The notes beneath the pieces are model-generated. The model made no database searches, was not told where the DNA came from, and saw only the letters and a list, made by a program, of their open reading frames with translations. Shown here piece by piece: positions 34,810 through 43,120 of a DNA stretch of 64,000 bases. Position 1 is the first letter of the stretch. Every line of letters begins with the position of its first letter. Source of the stretch: Chloracidobacterium sp. N (lineage in GTDB: Bacteria > Acidobacteriota > Blastocatellia > Chloracidobacteriales > Chloracidobacteriaceae). Location: the NCBI RefSeq assembly GCF_018304765.1, contig NZ_CP072642.1:38501-102500 (forward strand), given 5' to 3'. Both the position numbers and the translations under genes were made by a program.

Positions 34810-35690
34810 CACGCTGCGCCGCCGGGTTTTTTCTTCATCTGCTGGAGGACCAGATTGCGTACCTGGACGGGAACGGTCGGGTCGTTGCTGAGTTCCTTGA
34901 GCTGACCCGGTGTGAGTGTGCCCACGAGCGTCACGGCGCGTCCCAGCGGCAGCATCCGGTTGCGCAGCAGCGCCATTTTGACGTAGTTGCGATTGGCCCA
35001 CCGGGCGGTATCGGCAATCAGGATGACAACGTGCTGATGGGAGGCTTTCCACACAGCCGTGGACACCGTGCTCTCCGTCAGAAAAGGATTGTTGAGCACG
35101 GCCCGGACGACATCCGCACTGGCATCGTTGAGCATCTGTGGCAGGAGGCGTCCGCCATTGCCGCGTCGGGCCAGGGTGATTTTCTGTCCCAGGGGAAGGC
35201 TTTGGTACTGTTGCAGGATGGCGTTTTCCGCCGCCGTTTTGATCTCCAGCGGCAGCGCCGGCGTGATGAGCACCGTGACCAGATCGAAAAGAAAAAGATT
35301 CGGAATGAGGCGTAGTCCGGCGGAAGCCGGCAGTTTGGGATTGAGCACGAGCAGCCGCCGCAGGCGGTGACTTTCCTGTACGCGCCGGTCGCCGGCCATC
35401 CGGCGGAGGACTTCGTGCGAGACATCGCGCCGGCGGGCAATGATGGTCAGTTCTTCCTCGCCCGTGGCTTCATTGTCGAGCAGGGCATTGAGAACGTCAT
35501 CCGTCGCATCGAAGGCCAGTTCAAGGCGTTCTTCGGGCGTCCCGCTGCGCGCCCGCTGGACGCGCCGCAGCAGGTCCAGTTGCGCCAGCCGGGCCTGCCG
35601 GGCCGCCATTTCCTCCGCACTGATTTCAGGCAGTGTATCTCCTGCGCCTGCACGCTCGTCTGGGCGCTCGTCCTCACGTTCATCCGCCAT
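34809..35690 (-). CDS. Helical-repeat protein of unknown function, coupled to aroB
   Basis: A 293-aa cytosolic protein with an acidic N-terminus (ADEREDERPDERAGAGD) and a basic C-terminus (QQMKKKPGGAA). The body consists of helix pairs of about 35-40 residues, resembling HEAT or DUF2336-like repeats: LAFDATDDVLNALLDNEATGEEELTIIARRRDVSHEVLRRMAGDRR, LLPQMLNDASADVVRAVLNNPFLTESTVSTAVWKA and VTLVGTLTPGQLKELSNDPTVPVQVRNLVLQQM. No catalytic motif is visible. Its stop overlaps the aroB start by one base, so the two are made together, but a functional link to the shikimate pathway is not evident. Confidence 0.75.
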   Translation of the reverse strand: MADEREDERPDERAGAGDTLPEISAEEMAARQARLAQLDLLRRVQRARSGTPEERLELAFDATDDVLNALLDNEATGEEELTIIARRRDVSHEVLRRMAGDRRVQESHRLRRLLVLNPKLPASAGLRLIPNLFLFDLVTVLITPALPLEIKTAAENAILQQYQSLPLGQKITLARRGNGGRLLPQMLNDASADVVRAVLNNPFLTESTVSTAVWKASHQHVVILIADTARWANRNYVKMALLRNRMLPLGRAVTLVGTLTPGQLKELSNDPTVPVQVRNLVLQQMKKKPGGAA

Positions 35691-35704
35691 GGCGCCTCCT
35701 TAAC

Positions 35705-37759
35705 CTACTGGACGGTTTCAGGTTTGAGGTAGGTAGCGAACCACTCGTGAACCGTTTTGTACCAGAGTTCGCTATTTTGTGGCTTCAGAATCCAGTGCCC
35801 CTCGTCCGGGAAGTAGAGCAGTCGGGAGGGGACGCCGCGCCGTTGCAGGGCCGTAAAAAGCTGCAAGCCTTCACCAATGGGCACGCGGTAATCCAGCTCG
35901 CCGTGGATGACCAGCGTCGGGGTGGCAAAGTTTTTGGCCAACCGGTGTGGCGACCATTTTTCGTAGAGTTCGGGATTGTCCCACGGATTGCCTTTGAACT
36001 CCCATTCGGTAAACCACAGTTCTTCCGTTGCGCCGTACATGCTGGTGAGGTTGTACACCCCGGCGTGCGAGACAAAGGCCTTGAACCGCTTGTCCGTGTT
36101 GTGTCCGAGCATCCAGTTGACCATGTAACCGCCATAGCTTCCGCCGGCGGCCCCGATGCGGTCGGCGTCCACGTAGCCCAGACCGATGACGTGTTCAACG
36201 CCCTTCAGCAAATCCACATAGACCTTGCCGCCCCAGTCGCCGCTGATTTCATCGGTAAAGCGTTGGCCGTAGCCGGTCGAACCGCGCGGATTGACCATGA
36301 CGACAACGTAGCCCGGCGCAGCAAAAAGCTGTGCATTCCAGCGGAAACTCCAGCCGTTTGACCATGCACCCTGCGGGCCGCCGTGGATGAGCAGAATCAT
36401 CGGGTATTTTTTGCCCTCGGTAAATTGGGGCGGCTTGACGATGAAGGCGTGGATGCGCGTTTCGTCCGCGCCGGTAAACCAGGTTTCTTCCACTTTACCA
36501 AAGGCAATTTCCTGCAAAAAAGCTTCATTGACTTGGGTGAGCTGTTTGGGGGCGCCGCCCGTGGTGGCAACGGAAAAGATGTCGTTCGGGCGCGTCAGCG
36601 TGGATTGGGTGAAATAGAGCGTCTTGCCATCAGGCGCCACCGAGAGGTTGCCGTTTTGGCCCTGTTCCACAAGCGTCCGTACGTCATTGCCGGCCAGCGT
36701 CAGGGTGAAGATGGGAACCTGCCCGCGCTGGTCGCCGGTCAGAAACAGGGTTTGGCTGTCGGGCGACCACGCCAGCTCATCGAAGGAAATGTCCACCTTG
36801 TCGCTCAGGCGGCGCAGCCTGCCGGTGGCGCGCTCGTACAGGATGACCTGCTTTTTGTCCGACTCAAACATGGCCCGTTCCTGCGAAAGCCAGACCAGGT
36901 ATTTCCCGTCGGGTGAGTAGCGGGGGTGGGTGTCTGAACCGGGGCTGGTGGAAATGCGCTTCGGCTCACCGCCGCCAAGCGGGACGATGAAGATGTCGTT
37001 GTTGGTGCTGATGGCTTCGTCGCGGTCGGTGTTGCGCGCAAAGGCCAGTTCCCTGCCATCCGGTGAAACATCGTAATCCCGTCCGCCAAGGCTGAACGGA
37101 GGGGCGTCATAGTCGCCCGGCGTCAGGTCCTTGGCCGCGCCACCTTCCGCCGGCACGACGAAAATATGGGTTCGCCGCCCTTCCTTGAAGCTGTCCCAGT
37201 GGCGGTACAGCAGCCGGTCAGCCATCTGGGCTTTGACCTTGCTGGCTTCGGCGGCCGCATACCTGCGGCGGTTGCAGTCTTCATCCGGGCATTCAGGATA
37301 GACTTCGGCGACAAAGATGAGATGGCGTCCGTCGGCCGTCCAGAGAACGCCGGAAACGTTGGTGAAGAAATCGGTGACTTTGCGGGGTTCGCCGCCGTCG
37401 CGGCGGACCGTCCAGATTTGGGCCTTGCCGTCACGGTTCGAGACGAAGGCAATCGTCTGGCTGTCGGGCGACCAGCAGGGATCGGCGGCCGAACGGGGGC
37501 CGGAGGTGAGCTGGCGGGCCGCGCCACCGCCAGCCGGCATGACCCAGAGATCGTACTGGACACGGTTGGCGGCTTTGTCCGTGACGCCCTGCGTGTAAGC
37601 CAGATACTGTCCGTCGGGCGAGACCACGACGGTGGACAGGCGTCGAAACTTCATCTGGTCGTCAAAGGTCATCGGACGGGGCGCGGCCAGCGCCACACCG
37701 AGCGTTACACTCCAGGCAACGAGCGCCCGGACCAGTCCAGACGGAACATAGCGTCGCAT
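35705..37759 (-). CDS. Secreted S9-family peptidase (acylaminoacyl/dipeptidyl peptidase type)
   Basis: A 684-aa exported serine peptidase. The signal peptide is RRYVPSGLVRALVAWSVTLGVALA. The N-terminal half is a beta-propeller of WD40/TolB-like blades with repeated SPDGQ, WSPDSQTIAFVSNRDG, YSPDGKYLVWLSQE and LAWSPDSQTLFLTGDQRG motifs. The C-terminal alpha/beta hydrolase has LLIHGGPQGAW (oxyanion region), nucleophile Ser in IGAAGGSYGGYMVNWML, Asp in IHGELDYRVPIGEG and His in FPDEGHWI, the standard S9 triad order. It should cleave short peptides in the periplasm. It lies upstream of the coupled hypothetical/aroB pair in the same direction, separated by 14 bases. Confidence 0.95.
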   Translation of the reverse strand: MRRYVPSGLVRALVAWSVTLGVALAAPRPMTFDDQMKFRRLSTVVVSPDGQYLAYTQGVTDKAANRVQYDLWVMPAGGGAARQLTSGPRSAADPCWSPDSQTIAFVSNRDGKAQIWTVRRDGGEPRKVTDFFTNVSGVLWTADGRHLIFVAEVYPECPDEDCNRRRYAAAEASKVKAQMADRLLYRHWDSFKEGRRTHIFVVPAEGGAAKDLTPGDYDAPPFSLGGRDYDVSPDGRELAFARNTDRDEAISTNNDIFIVPLGGGEPKRISTSPGSDTHPRYSPDGKYLVWLSQERAMFESDKKQVILYERATGRLRRLSDKVDISFDELAWSPDSQTLFLTGDQRGQVPIFTLTLAGNDVRTLVEQGQNGNLSVAPDGKTLYFTQSTLTRPNDIFSVATTGGAPKQLTQVNEAFLQEIAFGKVEETWFTGADETRIHAFIVKPPQFTEGKKYPMILLIHGGPQGAWSNGWSFRWNAQLFAAPGYVVVMVNPRGSTGYGQRFTDEISGDWGGKVYVDLLKGVEHVIGLGYVDADRIGAAGGSYGGYMVNWMLGHNTDKRFKAFVSHAGVYNLTSMYGATEELWFTEWEFKGNPWDNPELYEKWSPHRLAKNFATPTLVIHGELDYRVPIGEGLQLFTALQRRGVPSRLLYFPDEGHWILKPQNSELWYKTVHEWFATYLKPETVQ

Positions 37760-38176
37760 GTCGGAAATCAGGCTCCCAAAGATCAGGATGGAACGAGCAG
37801 ATGGAGATACAGTCTAGTCCGCTGGCATCGCGGCTGTCACGGAGGACAGCATTCCCGGCAAGTCGCCGCTGGATGGCAGCGGCCTTCTGCCGGAAACACC
37901 TGCCACCAGACGCAAACGGTTGCCGCCCTGCTGTCCAACGGATGGCCCGCCATGGGGCAAAGGCGTGGAAAAAGGATTGTGAACGTTGCGTGGCCACTCG
38001 TTCTTCCGGCGCGTGGGGAAGGCTGCGTGGCACGGTGCCAGGCCGGAAGTGCAGGCCGGGGTGCCGATTTCGGCCTGAAAGCCGCCGGGACGAACCTTGC
38101 GCTTTCCGGTGCAGGGGGAAAGCGTCCGGTTCGTCCCCCGGTGAAGGTCGGATGGCTAAGGTCGGACTGGCTGGGA
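37760..38176. other. 417-bp gap upstream of the S9 peptidase, no gene recognised
   Basis: All frames here are open for long stretches because of high GC. None has a plausible start with ribosome site or recognisable protein. It presumably holds the peptidase promoter. Nothing else was seen. Confidence 0.4.
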
Positions 38177-38437
38177 TTAGCAGCCCTCGGTGTGGGCTTC
38201 CAGAACGCGCAACAGGCGTTGCCGGTGATGAATGACCGCCTGCCGCGCCCGCCGGAAGTCTTCCAGGGCCTGTTCGTCGGAGGATTTGGCGCGCAGTCGC
38301 CGGAGGGCATCGCTGGCGGCGGTGCGGGCGCGGACGACTTCCCGCATGAGTCGGTCGAGCATCTGCGCGGTGGTGCCGCCGAGCTGTTCTTCGAGCGCCT
38401 TGATACGCGGGTTCTTCTTGGACATAGCTTTACCCAT
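38177..38437 (-). CDS. Small basic helical protein, function unknown
   Basis: An 86-aa, strongly charged protein that is almost entirely alpha-helical and probably coiled-coil (KALEEQLGGTTAQMLDRLMREVVRARTAASDALRRLRAKSSDEQALEDFRRARQAVIHHRQRLLRVLEAHTEGC). A TGAGGTGAT purine-rich site lies a few bases before the ATG at 38437, which supports a real gene; a second in-frame ATG is at 38425. No family is recognised. It is divergent from the futalosine hydrolase gene. Confidence 0.55.
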   Translation of the reverse strand: MGKAMSKKNPRIKALEEQLGGTTAQMLDRLMREVVRARTAASDALRRLRAKSSDEQALEDFRRARQAVIHHRQRLLRVLEAHTEGC

Positions 38438-38503
38438 GACATCACCTCACTGGCCGGTTTTAAGCTTCGTTTGATTGGACTCTCACGCCGAAGGTTGGAA
38501 AAA

Positions 38504-39235
38504 GTGCCCGAAAATTTCCGGTTTTCGCCCCTGCTCGTGGTGGCGGCCGTCGCCCTTGAAATCCAGGATGCCCTGACCGACTGGCCACACCTGCCCCGAA
38601 CGTCTTTCCCGGTTGGAGAAATGATCACGGTCAGCCCGTGCATCCAGGTGCTTGTGACTGGCGTCGGGGCCGTACGCGCTGCTGCCGCAACCGCACTGGC
38701 GCTCCAGAACTGGCCCTGCGCGGCGCTGCTCCACGTTGGGGTTGGGGGCGCTTATCCGGCGTCCGGTCTTCCGGTGGGCGCGCTGGTGACGGCTGCCAGT
38801 GAATGTGACCCCCAGGCTGGCATCCTGACTCCCGATGGCTACCGGGATTTGGGTGGTCTGGGATTTCCGCTCACCACGGCGTTTCCCAACCGCATCGTGT
38901 TCGACAGCCCCTGGGCAGACTGGGTGGCGCAGCAGGTGGCGCCGGCTCCACGGCTGCCCTTTGCGACGGTGCAGTGTTGCTCTGGAACGAACGCGGCTGC
39001 GGAGCTGATGGCGTTCCGCGCGGAGGCGGCGGTTGAAAACATGGAAGGACTGGCCGTGGCCTGGACGGCCGGCCGGTTCGGCGTACCCTATGCCGCCCTG
39101 CGCACCATCAGCAACCTGACCGGGGACCGTGACCGCCAGCAGTGGAACCTGCCGGCGGCCCAGGCGGTTCTGGCGCAGGCGGTCGGCGCTATTCTGGCTG
39201 CGGTGCGCGTGGAAAGCGGTCGGGATTGTTCGTAA
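38504..39235 (+). CDS. mqnB: Futalosine hydrolase-like nucleosidase
   Basis: A phosphorylase/nucleosidase-family protein (about 243 aa) that should release hypoxanthine from futalosine in the alternative menaquinone pathway. The N-terminal strand SPLLVVAAVALEIQDAL, then VLVTGVGAVRAAAATALAL and HVGVGGAYPASGLPVGALVTAASECD, mark the fold. FGVPYAALRTISNLTGDRD near the end and AAVENMEGLAVAWTA (catalytic Glu region) match MqnB-type enzymes. The GTG at 38504 is chosen because the first beta-strand begins just after it; the next ATG (38621) would delete that strand. Its last 47 bases overlap the convergent glycerophosphodiesterase gene. Other nucleosidase substrates are possible. Confidence 0.8.
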   Translation: MPENFRFSPLLVVAAVALEIQDALTDWPHLPRTSFPVGEMITVSPCIQVLVTGVGAVRAAAATALALQNWPCAALLHVGVGGAYPASGLPVGALVTAASECDPQAGILTPDGYRDLGGLGFPLTTAFPNRIVFDSPWADWVAQQVAPAPRLPFATVQCCSGTNAAAELMAFRAEAAVENMEGLAVAWTAGRFGVPYAALRTISNLTGDRDRQQWNLPAAQAVLAQAVGAILAAVRVESGRDCS

Positions 39236-40178
39236 ACACGGCGTCCACGTCCCGTTCGTAGAGAAAGTGCCGCATTTCGGCTTCCACGTCGGGAAACGCG
39301 CCGGTGGCGTTGGACTTGAACGTGTACAGCGTCACGGACAGGCCGGCGCCCCGCGCCCAGCGCACCACCTCCGGCGTCTGGAGAACAATCTTTTTGGAAG
39401 GGCTGACGCCCTCGGCAAAGCGTCGAATCCGGCGCATCCCGGCTGGTGAAATCCAGTCGCCGGGCGCTTCGTCATCAATCAGGAAGACCAGCGGCAACCG
39501 GCAGCCCAGCCGGCGCAGGCGACGCAGGCTTTCGGCTTCAAACGACTGGACGATGACTGGGGTACGTGGGTCAGCGCCGGGGCGGTCAAGCTGGTTTTTT
39601 CTGAGAACATCAAGCAGGGCCCGGGGCATGTCGAAGCCCAGGGCGGCGTACTTCGCCGGGCTTTTGATTTCCGGGTACAGCCCGGCCCGTCCCCGGACGG
39701 TATCAATCATTTCCTGGAACGTCGGAATCTGCTCGCCGGCGAACTGTGGGCCAAACCAGCTTCCGGCATCGAGCCGTTTGAGTTCCTCCAGGGTGAAATC
39801 CGCCACGGGCCAGACCCGCCGCGTTTGTCCGTCAACCGTTTCCAGCCGCGCCCGGTCGGGATACACCGTTCGGACGTTGGTGGTTCGCTCCAGAGTGACA
39901 TCGTGCAGACACACCAGCACACCGTCTTTGGTCAATTGCAAGTCCGGCTCAACGTAATCAGCTCCCTGATCGATTGCCAAGCGATAGGCGGCCAGGGTGT
40001 GCTCCGGGGCGTACGCCGAAGCCCCCCGGTGGGCAATGTTGATTTTGCGCCCCCGTGGATACTGTCCGTGACCGGCTTGCGAAAAACCGGGCAGGATGAC
40101 GCCGGCGAGTATCCACGGCAGAAGCATCCAGGCGACAGGTGTCCGGGCAAAGGGTGTCCGAAAAAATGAAGGCGGCAT
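39189..40178 (-). CDS. Secreted glycerophosphodiester phosphodiesterase
   Basis: A 329-aa exported enzyme of the GDPD family, which hydrolyses glycerophosphodiesters to glycerol-3-phosphate and an alcohol. The signal peptide (VAWMLLPWILAGVILPGFSQA) is followed by the catalytic IAHRGASAYAPEHT (His-Arg-Gly). EPDLQLTKDGVLVCLHDVTLERTTN contributes the metal-binding Glu-Asp and the second His. KSPAKYAAL and VIVQSFEAESLRRL are also present. The usual 'PENT' reads PEHT here, a mild deviation. The ATG at 40178 is preceded by GGAGAAA, so the longer frame is rejected. The 3' end overlaps the futalosine hydrolase gene on the other strand. It is divergent from phoU, consistent with a phosphate-related role. 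Confidence 0.92.
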   Translation of the reverse strand: MPPSFFRTPFARTPVAWMLLPWILAGVILPGFSQAGHGQYPRGRKINIAHRGASAYAPEHTLAAYRLAIDQGADYVEPDLQLTKDGVLVCLHDVTLERTTNVRTVYPDRARLETVDGQTRRVWPVADFTLEELKRLDAGSWFGPQFAGEQIPTFQEMIDTVRGRAGLYPEIKSPAKYAALGFDMPRALLDVLRKNQLDRPGADPRTPVIVQSFEAESLRRLRRLGCRLPLVFLIDDEAPGDWISPAGMRRIRRFAEGVSPSKKIVLQTPEVVRWARGAGLSVTLYTFKSNATGAFPDVEAEMRHFLYERDVDAVFTNNPDRFPRAPQPE

Positions 40179-40428
40179 CGGTTTTTCTCCAAAAATGCGA
40201 ATTTCGGGGCAGGCATGGCCGCGGCAATCCATGGTGACGAAAAGTGTCTTCGTCCGAATTTACGGCTGTGTTACATTGGCGTAATGGGCGCTTTTTAGGC
40301 TGACCGGTGAGCGAAGTTCTGAAAAAACAAGCTTTTGGTTGGCACACATGGCGATACGGCGTCCCCGTGAGGATGGATATGAGTCCCGTGCGGGGAAAAG
40401 ATGGAGCGTCCAGAGGAGGTACGAAAAA

Positions 40429-41154
40429 ATGGATACCTTTGCCTTGGACGCCCGGGTGCAGGGGTTGCGCGACAAGGTGCTGCTGTTGGGTGGGCAGGCG
40501 GAAGACTCGCTTTCGCGGGCACTCGGCGCCCTCATCCGGCGCAACTCCGCTCTGGCCGAGCAGGTGATCCGGGATGATGATGCCATTGACTCGGTGGAGT
40601 CCGAGATTGACGAAATGTGCGCTGACCTGCTCATCAAGGCGGCCCAACTCAGTCCGGCCGATTTGCGGTTTGTGATCGGCGTCCTCCGCACGACGCCCAT
40701 GATTGAGCGCATTGCCGATCATGCCGTCAATATCGCGCGCCACGCGCTTCGCCTCAACGACGAGCCGGAGTTGAAACCTTATGTGGCGCTGCCCCAGATG
40801 GCGACGCTCGTGCAGAAGATGCTGGCCGATGCCCTTGATGCCCTGACACAGAGCAATGCGACCAAGGCGCGCCAGACCATCCGGTTTGACGACAGAGTGG
40901 ACGTCCTCTACCGCCGTTTCTTCAATGAACTGACAGCCTGCATGGTCAAGGACTCCAGCACCGTTGTGCGGGCGGCCGAGCTGCTGTTTGTCATCAAGCA
41001 CCTGGAACGCATTGCCGACTACGCCACCAACATCTGTGAGCAGGTGGTTTATCTGGCTGAGGGCCGCGCCATCAAGCATACCGCGGATGCCTGGCAGTCG
41101 GACGATGCCAGCCACGCCGCCGGCGGAGAGCACATCGCCGGGGAAACTGCATAA
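40429..41154 (+). CDS. phoU: Phosphate signalling protein PhoU
   Basis: A 241-aa protein with two PhoU helical bundles. Each carries the conserved metal-binding signature: VIGVLRTTPMIERIADHAVNIARHA in the first, and AAELLFVIKHLERIADYATNICEQVVYL in the second. The 'E-R-I-[AG]-D-x-[AT]-x-N-I' pattern is diagnostic. PhoU links the Pst transporter to the PhoR kinase and represses the Pho regulon under phosphate sufficiency. Translation starts at ATG 40429 with AGAGGAGGT eight bases upstream. No pst transporter gene is in the window. A regulator and a sensor kinase gene follow directly, in the same direction. Confidence 0.95.
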   Translation: MDTFALDARVQGLRDKVLLLGGQAEDSLSRALGALIRRNSALAEQVIRDDDAIDSVESEIDEMCADLLIKAAQLSPADLRFVIGVLRTTPMIERIADHAVNIARHALRLNDEPELKPYVALPQMATLVQKMLADALDALTQSNATKARQTIRFDDRVDVLYRRFFNELTACMVKDSSTVVRAAELLFVIKHLERIADYATNICEQVVYLAEGRAIKHTADAWQSDDASHAAGGEHIAGETA

Positions 41155-41168
41155 AAGGAGACACATGA

Positions 41169-41891
41169 TTGATAAAACGCAGCATTGTCATCATTGAGGA
41201 TGATGCCGACATCGCCCAGTCCATTCGCTACAACCTGGAGCAGGAAGGGTCCTTTCACGTCACCATCACGACCACCGGGGAGGCCGGTCTCCGCACGGTT
41301 CTGGAGCATCCGCCAAACCTCATTCTGCTGGACCTCAACCTGCCCCTGATGAATGGGTTTGAAATCTGCCGGCGTCTTCGCCGCGAAGAAGCCACGGCCC
41401 AGGTGCCGATCATCATGCTGACGGCGCGGACGGACGAAACCGACAAAATTCACGGGCTGGGACTGGGGGCGGATGATTACGTAACCAAGCCGTTCAGCGT
41501 GCGTGAGCTGATGGCGCGCATCAACGCCGTCCTGCGCCGAACGGAAGGCAATCCCTCTTCCGTCTATGACGACGGGACGCTGTTCATTGACTACAACCAT
41601 TTCATCGTCCGCTGTCAGGGGCAGGAAATCAGCATGACCCGCAAGGAGTTTGCGCTGCTCAAGCTTCTGGCCCAGAGCAAGGGCCGGGTGCTCACGCGGG
41701 AATACCTGTTAGACCGGGTGTGGGGCATTGACTACGATGGAGAGACACGCACCCTCGATGTCCACATCCGGCGCGTACGTCAGAAGCTCGGCATTGATGG
41801 TTACATCGAAACGGCCGTCGGGATCGGCTACCGCTTCGTGGAAGCCGGCAAGCAGGCGGCCAAGCCACTGAAACCTTCTGAGAAACCGTGA
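41169..41891 (+). CDS. OmpR/PhoB-type response regulator
   Basis: A 240-aa regulator with receiver Asp55 (LILLDLNLPLMNG), acidic pocket EDDAD and Lys in DYVTKPFS. The C-terminal winged helix has MTRKEFALLKLLAQSKGRVLTREYLLDRVWG and TRTLDVHIRRVRQKLG. Its position between phoU and a PAS-kinase gene suggests a PhoB role, inferred from context. The start is unusual. The in-frame codon is TTG at 41169, eight bases from AAAGGAG, while an ATG at 41165 in another frame would make only a ten-residue peptide. This could lower or tune expression. Confidence 0.93.
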   Translation: MIKRSIVIIEDDADIAQSIRYNLEQEGSFHVTITTTGEAGLRTVLEHPPNLILLDLNLPLMNGFEICRRLRREEATAQVPIIMLTARTDETDKIHGLGLGADDYVTKPFSVRELMARINAVLRRTEGNPSSVYDDGTLFIDYNHFIVRCQGQEISMTRKEFALLKLLAQSKGRVLTREYLLDRVWGIDYDGETRTLDVHIRRVRQKLGIDGYIETAVGIGYRFVEAGKQAAKPLKPSEKP

Positions 41892-41956
41892 GGCGTCCGC
41901 CGCCCCCGGTCATCCAGGGTGACGGTCCGCCACTTTGCTCCACGCCGTGACATCCC

Positions 41957-43051
41957 ATGAGTTTTCGTCTCGATCAGTATTCACAGCCATTGCTCGAAGC
42001 CGTGCTCGGTTCACTGCGGGAAGGCATCCTCGTCATTGACCGGCAGACGGAGGTGGTGCTCTACAACCAGGCCGCCATTGACATTTTCAACCTCTCGCCG
42101 GTGATGACCGGGCCGCTCCGCCTGATTGACATCACCCGAAACAAAGCCATTCACGACGGCTTTCACCAGGTGTTGGAAGAAGGCCGCCCCTTTGACGCCA
42201 ATCTGGAGATTTTCGGCGTTCAGGAACGCACCTTCAGTTTTCGGGCCACGCCGCTCATCATGCCTTCGGCGCACGAGGTGGTCGGGGCAATTGGGGTCTT
42301 TTTCGATGTCACGCAACTGGTGCGTCTCGAACGGGTGCGCCGGGAGTTTTTTGCCAATCTGTCTCACGAACTGCGTACGCCGCTGACTTCGATTCTGGCC
42401 TACGTCGAAACCCTGCTCAACGGGGCGCTCTACGACAACGAAAACAATCTCCAGTTTTTGCGCATCATCAACAAGCACGCCACCCGCATGCAGAATCTGG
42501 TGCGCGACATCGCCGATCTGTCAGCCATCGAAGCCGGGGAATTCAAGCTCGAACCGGTGACGATTGACCTCAAGACATTTGTGGACAATCTCTCGGTCCT
42601 GGTGCTGCCGGAAGCCACCGCCCGCCAGGTGACGTTTCGGAACGACGTGCCGCCCGGGATTCAGGTCCAGGCTGACCCGCAGGCCCTGGAGCAGATTCTG
42701 ATGAACCTCATCATCAATGCCGTCAAATTCAACCGGCCGGGCGGGGAAGTGGTCGTGACGGCCAGCTTTGAGAGCGATGTACGTACACTCATTGCCGTCC
42801 GGGACACCGGAATCGGCATCGAGGCCAAGCACCTCGGCCGCATCTTTGAACGCCTCTACCGGGTGGACAAATCCCGCTCACAGGAAGTCGGCGGTACGGG
42901 GTTGGGATTGGCCATCGTCAAGCATCTGGTCTTGAACCATGGCGGCGATGTTTCGGTGGACAGCACGCCGGGCGTTGGGTCGGAATTCCGCGTCCGACTG
43001 CCGCGCCCGATGATGCCAACCTCGGCCGTGTTTCCGGCGGCCACCGGCTGA
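41957..43051 (+). CDS. PAS-domain sensor histidine kinase (PhoR-like)
   Basis: A 364-aa kinase without obvious membrane segments. A PAS domain (residues 10-120; REGILVIDRQTEVVLYNQAAIDIF) precedes the HisKA helix with His137 (FFANLSHELRTPLTSILAYVETL). The ATPase domain has an N-box (LMNLIINAVKFNRPGGEV), G1 (VRDTGIGIEAKHLGRIFERLYRVDKSRS) and G2 (GGTGLGLAIVKHLVLNHGG). The sequence style is that of PhoR/ResE kinases. It follows the OmpR-type regulator gene by 65 bases and should be its partner. Typical PhoR proteins carry N-terminal membrane anchors, which are missing here. Confidence 0.93.
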   Translation: MSFRLDQYSQPLLEAVLGSLREGILVIDRQTEVVLYNQAAIDIFNLSPVMTGPLRLIDITRNKAIHDGFHQVLEEGRPFDANLEIFGVQERTFSFRATPLIMPSAHEVVGAIGVFFDVTQLVRLERVRREFFANLSHELRTPLTSILAYVETLLNGALYDNENNLQFLRIINKHATRMQNLVRDIADLSAIEAGEFKLEPVTIDLKTFVDNLSVLVLPEATARQVTFRNDVPPGIQVQADPQALEQILMNLIINAVKFNRPGGEVVVTASFESDVRTLIAVRDTGIGIEAKHLGRIFERLYRVDKSRSQEVGGTGLGLAIVKHLVLNHGGDVSVDSTPGVGSEFRVRLPRPMMPTSAVFPAATG

Positions 43052-43120
43052 CCTTGCCTTGGGGAGTGTCCCGCTGGGGGCTTTCCGAAGCCTTGGCCAA
43101 GGTCACTTCAGAGGGGGGCT

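Noticed and set aside
33796..34905. 369-codon plus-strand open frame
   Set aside because: It lies entirely antisense to aroB, whose motifs are unmistakable, and has no recognisable protein features.
37166..38503. Long plus-strand open frame (part of a 689-codon frame ending in the futalosine hydrolase gene)
   Set aside because: It runs antisense to the S9 peptidase and the small 86-aa gene. Only the part from about 38504 resembles a known protein; the rest is an artefact of high GC.
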